Source: Novosphingobium panipatense
GTDB taxonomy: Bacteria; Pseudomonadota; Alphaproteobacteria; Sphingomonadales; Sphingomonadaceae
NCBI RefSeq assembly: GCF_002149965.1
Contig: NZ_MSQB01000008.1
Location: 1-53,217 of the forward strand
Direction: 5' to 3'
DNA: 53,217 bases
Shown here: positions 25,865-33,996 of the stretch, in pieces
Layout of the letters: the number at the start of each line of letters is the position of its first letter
Position numbering within the stretch: position 1 is the stretch's first letter
Notes under the pieces: model-generated
What the model saw: the letters and a program-made list of their open reading frames with translations, nothing else
Databases searched by the model: none
Told to the model about the DNA's origin: nothing
Program-made: the position numbers and the translations under genes

Positions 25865-26719
25865 ATGACGTCCAAGTTTGTCGATATCCATCCCCACGTC
25901 ATTTCCGACGACGAAGGAGCCTATCCCCCGGCGCCGCTGTTCGGAAAGCGGTCCGACTGGTCACAGGAGCGGCCGAGCACCGTAGAGACTCTTATCGCCT
26001 CGATGGATGAAGCCGGCGTTGCCAAGGCCGCGGTCGTCCATTCCTCCACCACTTACGGCTTCGACAACAGCTACGTGGTCGATGCCTGCAACCGCTATGC
26101 CGACCGCCTGATCGCGGTGGGTTCGGTGGACGTACTGGCGCCCGATGCCGTGGAGACGATCCGTTCGTGGGTGGACAAGGGCCTCAAGGGCCTGCGCGTC
26201 TTCACCGGCGGGTCGACCAAGGAATTCGATCCCAGCGAACTCGACGATCCGCGCGCCTATCCGGCGTGGGAACTGCTGGGCGACCTCGGCCTGACCATGT
26301 GCATCCAGACCGGCCCGGTCGGCCTTGCCGCCGTAACCGCGCTGGCCAGCCGCTTCCCGAACGTGCCGATCATCCTCGACCATCTCGGGCGTCCCGATGT
26401 GACCGATGGCGCGCCTTACGCGAATGCACAGAGCCTGTTCGACCTTGCGCCGATCGAGAGCATCTATCTGAAGCTGACGCCGCGCATCATGGGCGATTCG
26501 ACGAAGGGCGAGGCCACGCCCGAGACGCTGTTCCCGAAGCTGGTGGAGGTGTTCGGCGCGCAGCGCATGGCCTGGGGTTCGAACTATCCGACCTCGCCCG
26601 GCACGCTGGCCGAGATCAAGGCGACTGCCGAAAGCCGCCTTGCCTGCCTGACCGACGCCAACCGCGAATGGATTTTCGCGAAGACTGCGCAGAAACTCTA
26701 CCCGGCTCTGGACGACTGA
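25865..26719 (+). CDS. amidohydrolase-2 family protein, LigI-related fold
   Basis: This 284-residue TIM-barrel protein of the amidohydrolase-2 (COG3618) group contains 2-pyrone-4,6-dicarboxylate lactonase (LigI) and many lactonases and decarboxylases. Strand-1 motif DIHPHVIS supplies His9 and His11, and His173 lies in ILDHLGRPD. The usual C-terminal aspartate (WGSDxP or WGTDWP) is asparagine here (WGSNYP, Asn240), and the position in GLTMCIQTGP where many members keep His is Gln/Thr. It may therefore be a divergent lactonase or a decarboxylase. The ATG at 25865 follows a GGAGACAGG site. The next gene is 45 bases downstream, so probably one operon. Confidence 0.7.
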   Translation: MTSKFVDIHPHVISDDEGAYPPAPLFGKRSDWSQERPSTVETLIASMDEAGVAKAAVVHSSTTYGFDNSYVVDACNRYADRLIAVGSVDVLAPDAVETIRSWVDKGLKGLRVFTGGSTKEFDPSELDDPRAYPAWELLGDLGLTMCIQTGPVGLAAVTALASRFPNVPIILDHLGRPDVTDGAPYANAQSLFDLAPIESIYLKLTPRIMGDSTKGEATPETLFPKLVEVFGAQRMAWGSNYPTSPGTLAEIKATAESRLACLTDANREWIFAKTAQKLYPALDD

Positions 26720-26764
26720 AAAACCGTTCGCGAAAACAGGTGACATAAAGTGGAGAGAGACGAG

Positions 26765-28063
26765 ATGGACAAGGCACTCGAACGGGGCGGGGCAGGCAGG
26801 GCGGCGAGTACAGCCGCGCCGGCAAGCGCGGCCGCCTGGGCGGTGCTGCTGCTGCTGGCGCTGGGCGTGATGATCGCCTTCGTCGACCGCACCAGCATCT
26901 CGTCGGCTCTCGCGGATGCGCCGTTCATCCAGCACTTCGGCATGACCGATATCGACCGGGGCTGGGTGAATGCGGCGTTCTTCTGGTCCTATGGCCTGAT
27001 CCAGATTCCGGCCGGATGGATCGTCGACCGTTACGGCGTGAAGACGCCTTACACGATCTGCTTCGTGCTCTGGTGTCTGGCAACGGCGGTGACCGGCCTG
27101 ATCTCGACGCTGTTTGCGCTGGTGCTGATGCGCGTGATCGTCGGCGCGGCGGAGGCGGTGGTGATGCCCGCCAGCTATCGCTGGATCCGCAACAACTTCA
27201 AGGAAGGGCAGAGCGGCACCGCCGTCGGTATCTTCGCGATGGGCAACAAGTTCGGCCCTGCCATCGGCGCGCCGATCGCCGCATGGCTGATCACCGCCTA
27301 CGACTGGCGGGTGATGTTCATCGCCACCGGCGTGGTCGGCCTGGTCTGGCTGTTGCCGTGGATGTTCCTGGTCAAGAACGACCTGCCGCGCCGCGAGGAT
27401 ATGGCGGCGATCAGGCGCAAGGCCTCGTCCGTAACTTTCGCCAGCATCCTGTCCAGCCCGCTGGTCTGGGGCACGCTGGTGGTGAACTTCTGCTACGGCT
27501 ACTTCACCTTCTTCTGCATGACCTGGATGCCCAGCTATCTGGTCGAGGAGCGCGGGCTGAGCCTTGAGAAATCCGGCCTGTTCACTTTCTTCAGCTTTGC
27601 CGGCATCGCCATTGTCGCGGTCATTGCCGGATGGTTGGCGGACAAGATGATCGCGCGCGGCGGGGATCCGGTGTTCGTGCGCAAGGCTTTCGTCATTGCC
27701 GGCTTCATCGGCGCCTGCACGGTGCTTTTGGGCGCGAAGGCGGACTCGCTGAACGCGGCGCTGTTCTGGAACGTGTTCTCGCTCTCGTTCCTGGGCCTTG
27801 CCACGGCCAACAACCTTGCGCTTTGCCGCCTGACTCTGATCCCGGCGCCTGCCGTGGGCCTTGTCACCGGCGTGCAGCAGGTGGCGACCAGCCTAGCCGG
27901 CGGCGTCGCGGCGAGCCTTTCGGGCTGGTTGCTTCATGTCTCGGGCAGCTACGATCTGCCGATGATGGTGATCTTCGTCTTCCTGGTGATCGGGGCGCTG
28001 ACCACCTGGCTGGTGCTGCGCCCCGAATGGGCACCGAAGATTTCGCTCGCAGCAGGCGAGTGA
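26765..28063 (+). CDS. MFS transporter, ACS (anion:cation symporter)-like
   Basis: This 432-residue inner-membrane protein has about 12 hydrophobic helices and the MFS loop motif between helices 2 and 3 (GWIVDRYGVKTPY). The strand FVDRTSISSALADAPFIQHFGMTD and the sequence PASYRWIRNNFKEGQSGTAVGIF are typical of the anion:cation symporter family, whose members import organic acids such as hydroxyaromatic or sugar acids. The ATG at 26765 is preceded by GGAGAGAG; GTG 26750 is an alternative. It sits between ring-cleavage genes, so it most likely imports the acidic aromatic substrate across the inner membrane. Confidence 0.85.
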   Translation: MDKALERGGAGRAASTAAPASAAAWAVLLLLALGVMIAFVDRTSISSALADAPFIQHFGMTDIDRGWVNAAFFWSYGLIQIPAGWIVDRYGVKTPYTICFVLWCLATAVTGLISTLFALVLMRVIVGAAEAVVMPASYRWIRNNFKEGQSGTAVGIFAMGNKFGPAIGAPIAAWLITAYDWRVMFIATGVVGLVWLLPWMFLVKNDLPRREDMAAIRRKASSVTFASILSSPLVWGTLVVNFCYGYFTFFCMTWMPSYLVEERGLSLEKSGLFTFFSFAGIAIVAVIAGWLADKMIARGGDPVFVRKAFVIAGFIGACTVLLGAKADSLNAALFWNVFSLSFLGLATANNLALCRLTLIPAPAVGLVTGVQQVATSLAGGVAASLSGWLLHVSGSYDLPMMVIFVFLVIGALTTWLVLRPEWAPKISLAAGE

Positions 28064-28064
28064 G

Positions 28065-28119
28065 CTACGCTCCGGGTGATGTCGACCCGTGGGGGCGGGT
28101 TGCATCACCCGGAGCGTAG
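28065..28119. repeat. long perfect hairpin between MFS and dioxygenase genes
   Basis: Arms 28065-28081 and 28103-28119 form a perfect 17-bp stem. The 21-base centre contains a smaller ACCCG/CGGGT stem. The hairpin starts one base after the MFS stop codon. No T tract follows, so it is more likely an attenuator or mRNA-processing/stability element than a plain terminator. Confidence 0.75.
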
Positions 28120-28196
28120 ATTGGATTGGCCGCGTGGGCGGCGGCTCCCTAGTGCTGCGACAGGTTCGCAACAGATTTTGACTGAAAGAGGATGCA

Positions 28197-29195
28197 ATGG
28201 CGCAGATCGTATTCGGCATGGCCGTTCCGCACAGCGGGATGCTGGGTCAGGCCCCCGAGGACTGGCTGAAAAACGGCGATCGCGACCGCAAGAACCCGGA
28301 ACTCTGGTACCGCAACCGCACCTGGACCTACCCGGAACTGGAAGCCGAACGCGGCGCCGCTTTCGCCCCGTTCCTGACGCTTGAGGAGCGCACGACACGC
28401 GCCACGCGCTGCCGCGCCGCGCTGGACGAGATGGCGGAGGCCTACAAGCGCGCGCATGTCGATGTCGCCATCGTGCTGGGCAAGGATCAGAAGGAAATCT
28501 GGCCCGACCAGTCGCCCTCGATCACCATCTACACCGGCGAGGACGTGCACAACGGCCCGCCGCAGCGCCCGGTCTATGCGCCGGACCATCATGTCGTGCA
28601 TCAGGCCTATCCGGACTTCGCGACGTATCTGATCAAGACGTTCCAGGACCAGAACTTCGATCTCAACGATCTGCAGAAGTGGCCGCAGAACAGCTGGATG
28701 GAATCGCGGCAGGGCTATGCGCCGGACTATCCGGTGGTCCCGCATGCCTATAGCTTCGTCTACCACCAGATCATGGGTGACGATGTGCCGCGCCATGTGC
28801 CGGTGCTGTTCAACCTGTTCTACCCGCCGACGCAGCCTTCGATGGCGCGCTGCATCGAATTCGGCCGCGTGCTGCGCGAGGCGATCGAGGTCTGGCCGGA
28901 AGACGTCCGCGTGGCAGTGATCGCCAGCGGCGGCCTGTCTCACTTCGTCAACGACGAGGCGTTCGACCGCGACGTGATGGAGAAGCTGGCGAGCTATGAT
29001 TACGAGGGCCTCGCGGCGATCCCGGACGGCTATTACCAGTCGGGCACGAGCGAGGTGAAGATCTATTCGATCGTGATGATGGCCCTTCAGCACACCGGCG
29101 CGAAGATGACCTTGGTGGACTACGTGCCCTGCTGGCGCACGGAGGCCGGCACGGGCGAGGGCATGGGCTTCATGTACTGGCAGCCTGAAGAGTAA
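28197..29195 (+). CDS. LigB-type extradiol dioxygenase, DesZ-like
   Basis: This 332-residue type-II extradiol ring-cleavage dioxygenase has the LigB fold. The sequence start AQIVFGMAVPHSGMLGQAPEDW supplies His12, a LigB iron ligand. SGGLSH (His249) and SEVKIYS (Glu286) are further conserved sites. From memory it resembles the single-chain 3-O-methylgallate 3,4-dioxygenase DesZ in size and motifs; a gallate or other protocatechuate-like substrate remains possible. The position corresponding to the LigB His61 (NDH motif) reads GKDQKEIW, so that ligand is not evident. No alpha (LigA-like) subunit is nearby. The start ATG follows AAAGAGGATGC. Confidence 0.78.
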   Translation: MAQIVFGMAVPHSGMLGQAPEDWLKNGDRDRKNPELWYRNRTWTYPELEAERGAAFAPFLTLEERTTRATRCRAALDEMAEAYKRAHVDVAIVLGKDQKEIWPDQSPSITIYTGEDVHNGPPQRPVYAPDHHVVHQAYPDFATYLIKTFQDQNFDLNDLQKWPQNSWMESRQGYAPDYPVVPHAYSFVYHQIMGDDVPRHVPVLFNLFYPPTQPSMARCIEFGRVLREAIEVWPEDVRVAVIASGGLSHFVNDEAFDRDVMEKLASYDYEGLAAIPDGYYQSGTSEVKIYSIVMMALQHTGAKMTLVDYVPCWRTEAGTGEGMGFMYWQPEE

Positions 29196-29198
29196 TTC

Positions 29199-29235
29199 AA
29201 ACCGGCCCGTCTTTCCTTAGGCGGGCCGGTTTTTT
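29199..29235 (+). terminator. intrinsic terminator inside the catabolic cluster
   Basis: A perfect 11-bp stem (29199-29209 with 29222-29232) with a 12-base loop is followed by a continuous T run. It begins 3 bases after the dioxygenase stop. Either the cluster has two transcription units, or this is a leaky attenuator that lowers expression of the aldolase-decarboxylase genes. Confidence 0.85.
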
Positions 29236-29321
29236 CTATGGCGACGGTCGCCGGATCAATCGGGTGCGACCGTCCGGGACGAGGTACGGGCAGAGCAAGC
29301 CCGAAAGGAAAGATCCAAGCA

Positions 29322-30179
29322 ATGACCCAGACGCGCCTCAACGGCATCATCCGCGCTCTCGAAGCCGGCAAGCCCGCTTTCACCTGCTTCTCGAAGGTCG
29401 ACAAGCTGACCGCGCAGGAACTGACCGATGCCCCCTATGACGGCATTGTCTTCGAGATGGAGCACAACCCCTACGACGTCGCCGCGCTGGGCGACGCGCT
29501 GCAGTACATGCTCAATCGCAAGAAGATCGCCGAAAGCGGCTCGGTCGCGCCGTCGGTCACGCCCATCGCGCGCATCCCGGCCAATGGCGGCGAGATGAAC
29601 CAGTTCCAGGCCAAGCAGGTGCTGGACCGCGGCGTCTATGGCGTGATCACGCCGCACGTCTCGACCGTGGAGCAGGCCTACAACATGGTTGCCTCCGCCC
29701 GCTATGCGAAGCCGACCGGCGCCGCGCTCTACGAGCCCAAGGGCATTCGCGGCGACGGCCCGGCCACGGCCGCGCGCTACTGGGGCCTGTCGCAGCCGGA
29801 ATACTACGCCAAGGCCGACGTCTGGCCGCTGGCCCCGCATGGCGAACTGCTGGTGGGCATGATGTGCGAGAGCCCCGAAGCGATCGAGAACCTCGACGAC
29901 ATTCTCGCCAATGTTCCCGGCATCGGCCTTGTGTTGATCGGTGAGGGCGATCTTTCGCAGGCGCTTGGCTACCCGCGCCAGTACGACCACCCCGAAGTGG
30001 TCAGCGCGATGAACAGGATCGTCGAGGTCTGCAAGAAGCACAATGTCGTCGTCGGCAACCCGCACACCAATGCCAAGAATGTCGAGCGCCTGATTGGCGA
30101 AGGCTACCGCTTCCTGATGTCCGCGCCGACGCGCAGCTACGGCGTGGTCGGTCAGGGCCGCGAACTGGCGGGATACTGA
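29322..30179 (+). CDS. HpcH/HpaI-family aldolase
   Basis: This 285-residue TIM-barrel protein belongs to the HpcH/HpaI aldolase (class II pyruvate aldolase) group. The pattern GIVFEMEHNPYD carries the catalytic His (EHxPxD), ARIPANG the Arg, MCESPEAIEN the metal Glu and GEGDLS the metal Asp. It is about 30 residues longer than HpaI. The frame extends upstream, but the ATG at 29322 has an AAAGGAAAG site. In this cluster it is a candidate for cleavage of the LigJ product or a 4-hydroxy-2-oxo acid into pyruvate plus an oxo acid, replacing LigK. That substrate is inference. Confidence 0.82.
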   Translation: MTQTRLNGIIRALEAGKPAFTCFSKVDKLTAQELTDAPYDGIVFEMEHNPYDVAALGDALQYMLNRKKIAESGSVAPSVTPIARIPANGGEMNQFQAKQVLDRGVYGVITPHVSTVEQAYNMVASARYAKPTGAALYEPKGIRGDGPATAARYWGLSQPEYYAKADVWPLAPHGELLVGMMCESPEAIENLDDILANVPGIGLVLIGEGDLSQALGYPRQYDHPEVVSAMNRIVEVCKKHNVVVGNPHTNAKNVERLIGEGYRFLMSAPTRSYGVVGQGRELAGY

Positions 30180-30181
30180 CC

Positions 30182-31735
30182 ATGGCCAATGGCGCAGAAA
30201 CCCTCGTCAACACGCTGGTCGACAACGGTGTGGAGGTTTGCTTTGCAAACCCCGGCACCTCGGAAATGCACTTCCTGGCGGCGCTCGACAATCCGCGCAT
30301 GAAGTCGGTGCTATGCCTTTACGAAGGCGTCTGCACCGGCGCGGCGGATGGCTGGTATCGGATGAAGGACGTGCCGGCATCGACCCTGCTGCATCTGGGG
30401 CCGGGCCTCGCCAACGGCCTGTCCAACATCCACAATGCCAAGCGCGCCTCGTCCGGCATGGTCAACATCGTCGGCGAGCATTCGGCATCGCACCTGAAGT
30501 ACGATCCGCCGCTGACGTCCGACATCGAAGGGCTGGCCCGTCCGCTCAGCCACTGGGTGCGCCGCGCCGAATCCGCGACGACCATCGCCTGGGATACGGC
30601 CACCGCCTGCGCCAAGGCCAGCGAGCACCCCGGCCAGATCGCCACGCTGATCCTGCCGGGCGACACTGCGTGGAAGGACGCGGGCACCCCGGTCGTGCCG
30701 CAGGGCCTGACCCGCGCCCGTCCCGCGCCCGATCAGGCGCGCGTGGATGAAGTGGCCAAGGTGCTCCGCTCGGGCGAACCCACCTTGCTGATCCTCGGCA
30801 ACAAGGCCACGCGCGGCCGTGCGCTGGACCTCGCCGGCGTGGTTGCGGCCGGAACGGGTTGCCGCCTCGGCTCGCAGTTCTTCACCGCGCGGATCGAGCG
30901 CGGCGCGGGACGCACACCGCTGGAGCGCATTCCCTACGCGGTGCCGCTGGGGCAGGCCTTCCTCAAGGACTTCAAGCACATCGTCACGCTGGAGACCAAG
31001 GAGCCGGTCGCGTTCTTCGCCTATCCGGGCAAACCCAGCCTGCTGAAGGCGCCGGGCACGGTGGTCCACTCGCTGGTCGCGGATGATGAGGACAGCGCCC
31101 TCGGCCTCGAAATGCTGATCGATGCGCTGGGCCTGAAGGGCGCCGCGCCGCTGGTGCAGGAACGGATCGAGGCTGCGGCGCCCAGTGGCGCGCTCAATCC
31201 CGAAAGCATCGCGCAGGCCCTTTCCGCCGCGCTGCCGGACAACGCGATCCTCGTCGACGAATCGCTGACCACCGGCCGCCAGACCATGGGCCTGACGATG
31301 GGCGCGCGTCCGCACGACCTGATCAACAACATGGGCGGTTCGATCGGCTATGGCACCCCCGTCGCCACCGGCGCCGCGATGGCCTGCCCGGACCGGCGGA
31401 CCTTCTGCATGGTGGGCGATGGTTCGGCCATGTACACGATCCAGTCACTCTGGACGCAGGCGCGCGAAGGGCTGCCGATCACCACGATCATCTTCGCGAA
31501 CAACCAGTACGCGATCCTCAAGGCCGAATACACGAATATGGGAGCGGGCCAGCAGCCCGGCCCGCAGGCCATGGCGATGATCGATATCGACCGTCCCACC
31601 ATCGACTGGGTCGCCATGGCGAAGTCCATGGGCGTGCCCGGCGTGCAGGTCGACAATGCCGAGGACTTCCACAAGGCGATGGCCCGCTCCACGGAGATGG
31701 ACGGCCCCTGCCTGATCGAAGTCAAGCTCTACTGA
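30182..31735 (+). CDS. ThDP-dependent decarboxylase, benzoylformate decarboxylase/AHAS-like
   Basis: This 517-residue thiamine-diphosphate enzyme has the three domains of the acetolactate synthase/benzoylformate decarboxylase family. The N-terminal PYR domain has the cofactor-activating Glu48 (CLYEGVCTGAADG). The C-terminal PP domain has the Mg-ThDP motif GDG (412-414) to Asn440/Asn441 (GDGSAMY to FANNQYAI). There is no sign of an acetolactate synthase small subunit. It starts 2 bases after the aldolase stop and probably decarboxylates a 2-oxo acid produced in the pathway. Annotation as acetolactate synthase would be misleading; benzoylformate- or oxalyl-type decarboxylase is as likely. Confidence 0.82.
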   Translation: MANGAETLVNTLVDNGVEVCFANPGTSEMHFLAALDNPRMKSVLCLYEGVCTGAADGWYRMKDVPASTLLHLGPGLANGLSNIHNAKRASSGMVNIVGEHSASHLKYDPPLTSDIEGLARPLSHWVRRAESATTIAWDTATACAKASEHPGQIATLILPGDTAWKDAGTPVVPQGLTRARPAPDQARVDEVAKVLRSGEPTLLILGNKATRGRALDLAGVVAAGTGCRLGSQFFTARIERGAGRTPLERIPYAVPLGQAFLKDFKHIVTLETKEPVAFFAYPGKPSLLKAPGTVVHSLVADDEDSALGLEMLIDALGLKGAAPLVQERIEAAAPSGALNPESIAQALSAALPDNAILVDESLTTGRQTMGLTMGARPHDLINNMGGSIGYGTPVATGAAMACPDRRTFCMVGDGSAMYTIQSLWTQAREGLPITTIIFANNQYAILKAEYTNMGAGQQPGPQAMAMIDIDRPTIDWVAMAKSMGVPGVQVDNAEDFHKAMARSTEMDGPCLIEVKLY

Positions 31736-31752
31736 TCGGGAGAAGGAAAACC

Positions 31753-32646
31753 ATGACCATGACCGAAGTGCTGACGTTAAAGGCCAACGTACAGGACTAT
31801 CCGCAGACCAAGGCGCTGAAGGACGGGCGCGTCTCGTCCGATATCGTTGCCCTCGATTTCTGCGGGCCGGAAAAGGCGCACAACGGCTTCAAGGCCATGC
31901 TGCGCGAGAACGCCTTCGATTGCGGCGAACTGGCGATCGTCACCTGCCTGCAGGCGAAGATCTACGGCAAGCCGTTCGTGCTGCTGCCGGTGCCGATCTC
32001 GGGCCGTTTCCAGCACCACTGCGCGGGCTTCAATCGCGAGCTGGGCCATCTCGATCCCAAGGATATCGAGGGCAAGCAGGTCGGCGTGCGGACTTACGCG
32101 CAGACCACCGGCCTCTGGGTGCGCGGTGTGCTGCAGCATGAATACGGCGTCGATCTCGACAAGGTGACGTGGATGACCGTGGGCGACGGCCACCTCCTCG
32201 AATACAGCGACCCCGCAAACTGCGTGCGCCTGCCCAAGGGTTCGGACATCGGCCAGATGATGCTGGACGGTGAACTGGCGGCCACGCTTCAGGGCGTCGA
32301 TCTGCCCAAGGATCCGCGCGTGGAACGGCTGATCCCCGATCCCTTCAACGCCGCCAAGGACTGGTTCGCGCGCGAGGGCGTGGTGCCGATCAACCACATG
32401 TTCGTGGTGCATCAGGACCTGACGAAGGCCCGCCCCGACGTGGTGCGCGAACTCTACCGCATGGTGGTGGAAAGCCGCGATCTTACCGAAGGGGGCCTGC
32501 CCGATCCGTTCCCGCCGGTTGGCCTCGAGGCCAATCGCAAGGGGATCGAATTGGCCATCGACTGGGCCTTCGAGCAGAAGATCATCCCCCACAAGATCAC
32601 TGTCGATGAACTTTTCGACGATGTGACGGCAAGCTTGGGCGCCTGA
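31753..32646 (+). CDS. 4,5-dihydroxyphthalate decarboxylase (Pht5)-like protein B
   Basis: This 297-residue protein is a diverged homologue of the gene at 23413-24402, about 30 residues shorter. Shared elements are FDCGELAIVTCLQAKIYGKPFVLLPVPI, GKQVGVRTYAQTTGLWVRG, the central TWM/TWI strand, and the C-terminal HKITVDELF. The insertion present in protein A between residues about 155 and 190 is absent. No signal peptide is present. RBS GGGAGAAGG precedes the ATG at 31753. It is the last gene of the cluster. A different substrate from protein A is likely, since two paralogues are kept together. Confidence 0.8.
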   Translation: MTMTEVLTLKANVQDYPQTKALKDGRVSSDIVALDFCGPEKAHNGFKAMLRENAFDCGELAIVTCLQAKIYGKPFVLLPVPISGRFQHHCAGFNRELGHLDPKDIEGKQVGVRTYAQTTGLWVRGVLQHEYGVDLDKVTWMTVGDGHLLEYSDPANCVRLPKGSDIGQMMLDGELAATLQGVDLPKDPRVERLIPDPFNAAKDWFAREGVVPINHMFVVHQDLTKARPDVVRELYRMVVESRDLTEGGLPDPFPPVGLEANRKGIELAIDWAFEQKIIPHKITVDELFDDVTASLGA

Positions 32647-32664
32647 TGCCGTCGGGTGTGACAC

Positions 32665-32699
32665 AAAAAGGGGCCGCGCGAACAGCGCGGCCCCTTTTT
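32665..32699. terminator. strong bidirectional terminator
   Basis: A perfect 15-bp stem (32665-32679 with 32685-32699) has a 5-base loop. The arms start with five A and end with five T, so it terminates transcription in both directions. It lies between the convergent Pht5-like B gene (stop 32646) and the MFS gene ending at 32704. Confidence 0.9.
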
Positions 32700-32703
32700 T
32701 CGT

Positions 32704-33996
32704 TCAGCGGGCGGGCTCGTGGTCGAAGCTGTCGGCCTTGCGCAAGGCGGGGAACCACCGGGCCCAGAGGGCGACCACGGCCAGCGTGCCCACTCCGCCC
32801 AGCACCACTGCCATAACCGGTCCGATCGCGGCGGCGAGGAAGCCGCTTTCCGCTTCGCCCAGTTCGTTCGAGGCCGAAACGAACAGCGAGGAGATAGCCC
32901 CGACCCTGCCGCGCATCTCGTCCGGCGTGGCAATCTGCATCAGCGACTGGCGCACATAGACCGAGATCATGTCGGCCGCGCCCAGGATCGCCATGCAGGC
33001 GAGCGAGAGCGGCAGTGACCGGGACAGGCCGAAGGCGATCGTGGCGATGCCGAAAATCGCGACGGAGGCGAGCATCTTCACGCCCACTTGTCCCTGGAGC
33101 GGCCGCCACGAAAGCCAGAGACCAGAGGCCAGCGCGCCGATGGCGGGCGCTGCCCGCAAATTGCCGAGACCTGCCGGGCCGACATGGAGAATGTCGCGGG
33201 CATAGACGGGGAGCAGCGCGGTCGCGCCGCCCAGCAGCACGGCGATGAGATCGAGGCTGATCGCACCGAGCACCAGCTTGTGGCGGATGACGAACGTGAG
33301 CCCGTCCATCATCTGCCGGAGTGGATGACGATTGCGGTCGAAAGGCTGGCGTTCCATCCCCCGCATGGCGAAGAGTGCGCAGGACGAGAGCAGCAAGAGC
33401 GCGGTGCTGAGCGCAAAGGCCAGATAGGGCGCCGCGGCATAGGCATAGCCGCCCAGTACCGGCCCGAGGATGGCACCGATGCGACCTGCGACTGCGTTGG
33501 CGGCGACCGCGCGAGGCAGCAGGGCGCGTGGCACCGTATTGGGGGCAAGGGCCGTGATGGCGGGACGATAGACGGCGCGGGTGATCCCGGTGAGCGTGGC
33601 GATCAGGAAGTAGAGGAGCAGCGTGCCCCGGCCGTCATGGACCAGCCATGCCAGGAAAGCCGCTCCCGCAAGCTGTGCCACACAGGACCAGCCGGCCATG
33701 AGCCTTCGGTCGTAACGATCCGCCATCCAGCCGGTCAGCGGCGTCAGCACGAACATCGGCACGAACTGCACGAGCCCGATCAGCCCAAGCTGGAGAGCCG
33801 CTTCCCGGACGTCCATCGATCGCCGCGCGACATCGTAGACCAGCCAGCCCAGCGCGATGACCAGGCTGCTCTGCGATAGCATGGAGGCCATGCGCGCGAT
33901 CCAGAACAGGCGGAAGTTGCGATAGGAAAAGGCGCTGCGGCCGAGAGAGGTATCGCTCATGATATCATCCAGTTCTTGCCGTTCGGTGTCCGTCAT
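32704..33996 (-). CDS. MFS transporter, MFS_3/EntS-like
   Basis: This 430-residue inner-membrane protein has about 12 helices. The start region SYRNFRLFWIARMASMLSQSSLVIALGWLVYD and loop motif GWMADRYDRRLMAG match the MFS_3 group (enterobactin exporter EntS and related multidrug exporters). An alternative ATG at 33960 (MSDTSLGR) gives 418 residues and is equally plausible. It converges with the aromatic cluster through a bidirectional terminator and is divergent from the TonB receptor gene at 34241. It may export rather than import; the substrate is unknown. Confidence 0.82.
   Translation of the reverse strand: MTDTERQELDDIMSDTSLGRSAFSYRNFRLFWIARMASMLSQSSLVIALGWLVYDVARRSMDVREAALQLGLIGLVQFVPMFVLTPLTGWMADRYDRRLMAGWSCVAQLAGAAFLAWLVHDGRGTLLLYFLIATLTGITRAVYRPAITALAPNTVPRALLPRAVAANAVAGRIGAILGPVLGGYAYAAAPYLAFALSTALLLLSSCALFAMRGMERQPFDRNRHPLRQMMDGLTFVIRHKLVLGAISLDLIAVLLGGATALLPVYARDILHVGPAGLGNLRAAPAIGALASGLWLSWRPLQGQVGVKMLASVAIFGIATIAFGLSRSLPLSLACMAILGAADMISVYVRQSLMQIATPDEMRGRVGAISSLFVSASNELGEAESGFLAAAIGPVMAVVLGGVGTLAVVALWARWFPALRKADSFDHEPAR

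Noticed and set aside
23413..32646. Reading the Pht5-like proteins as ABC transporter binding proteins
   Set aside because: No signal peptide, permease or ATPase is present and the neighbours are ring-cleavage enzymes; the decarboxylase relatives fit better.
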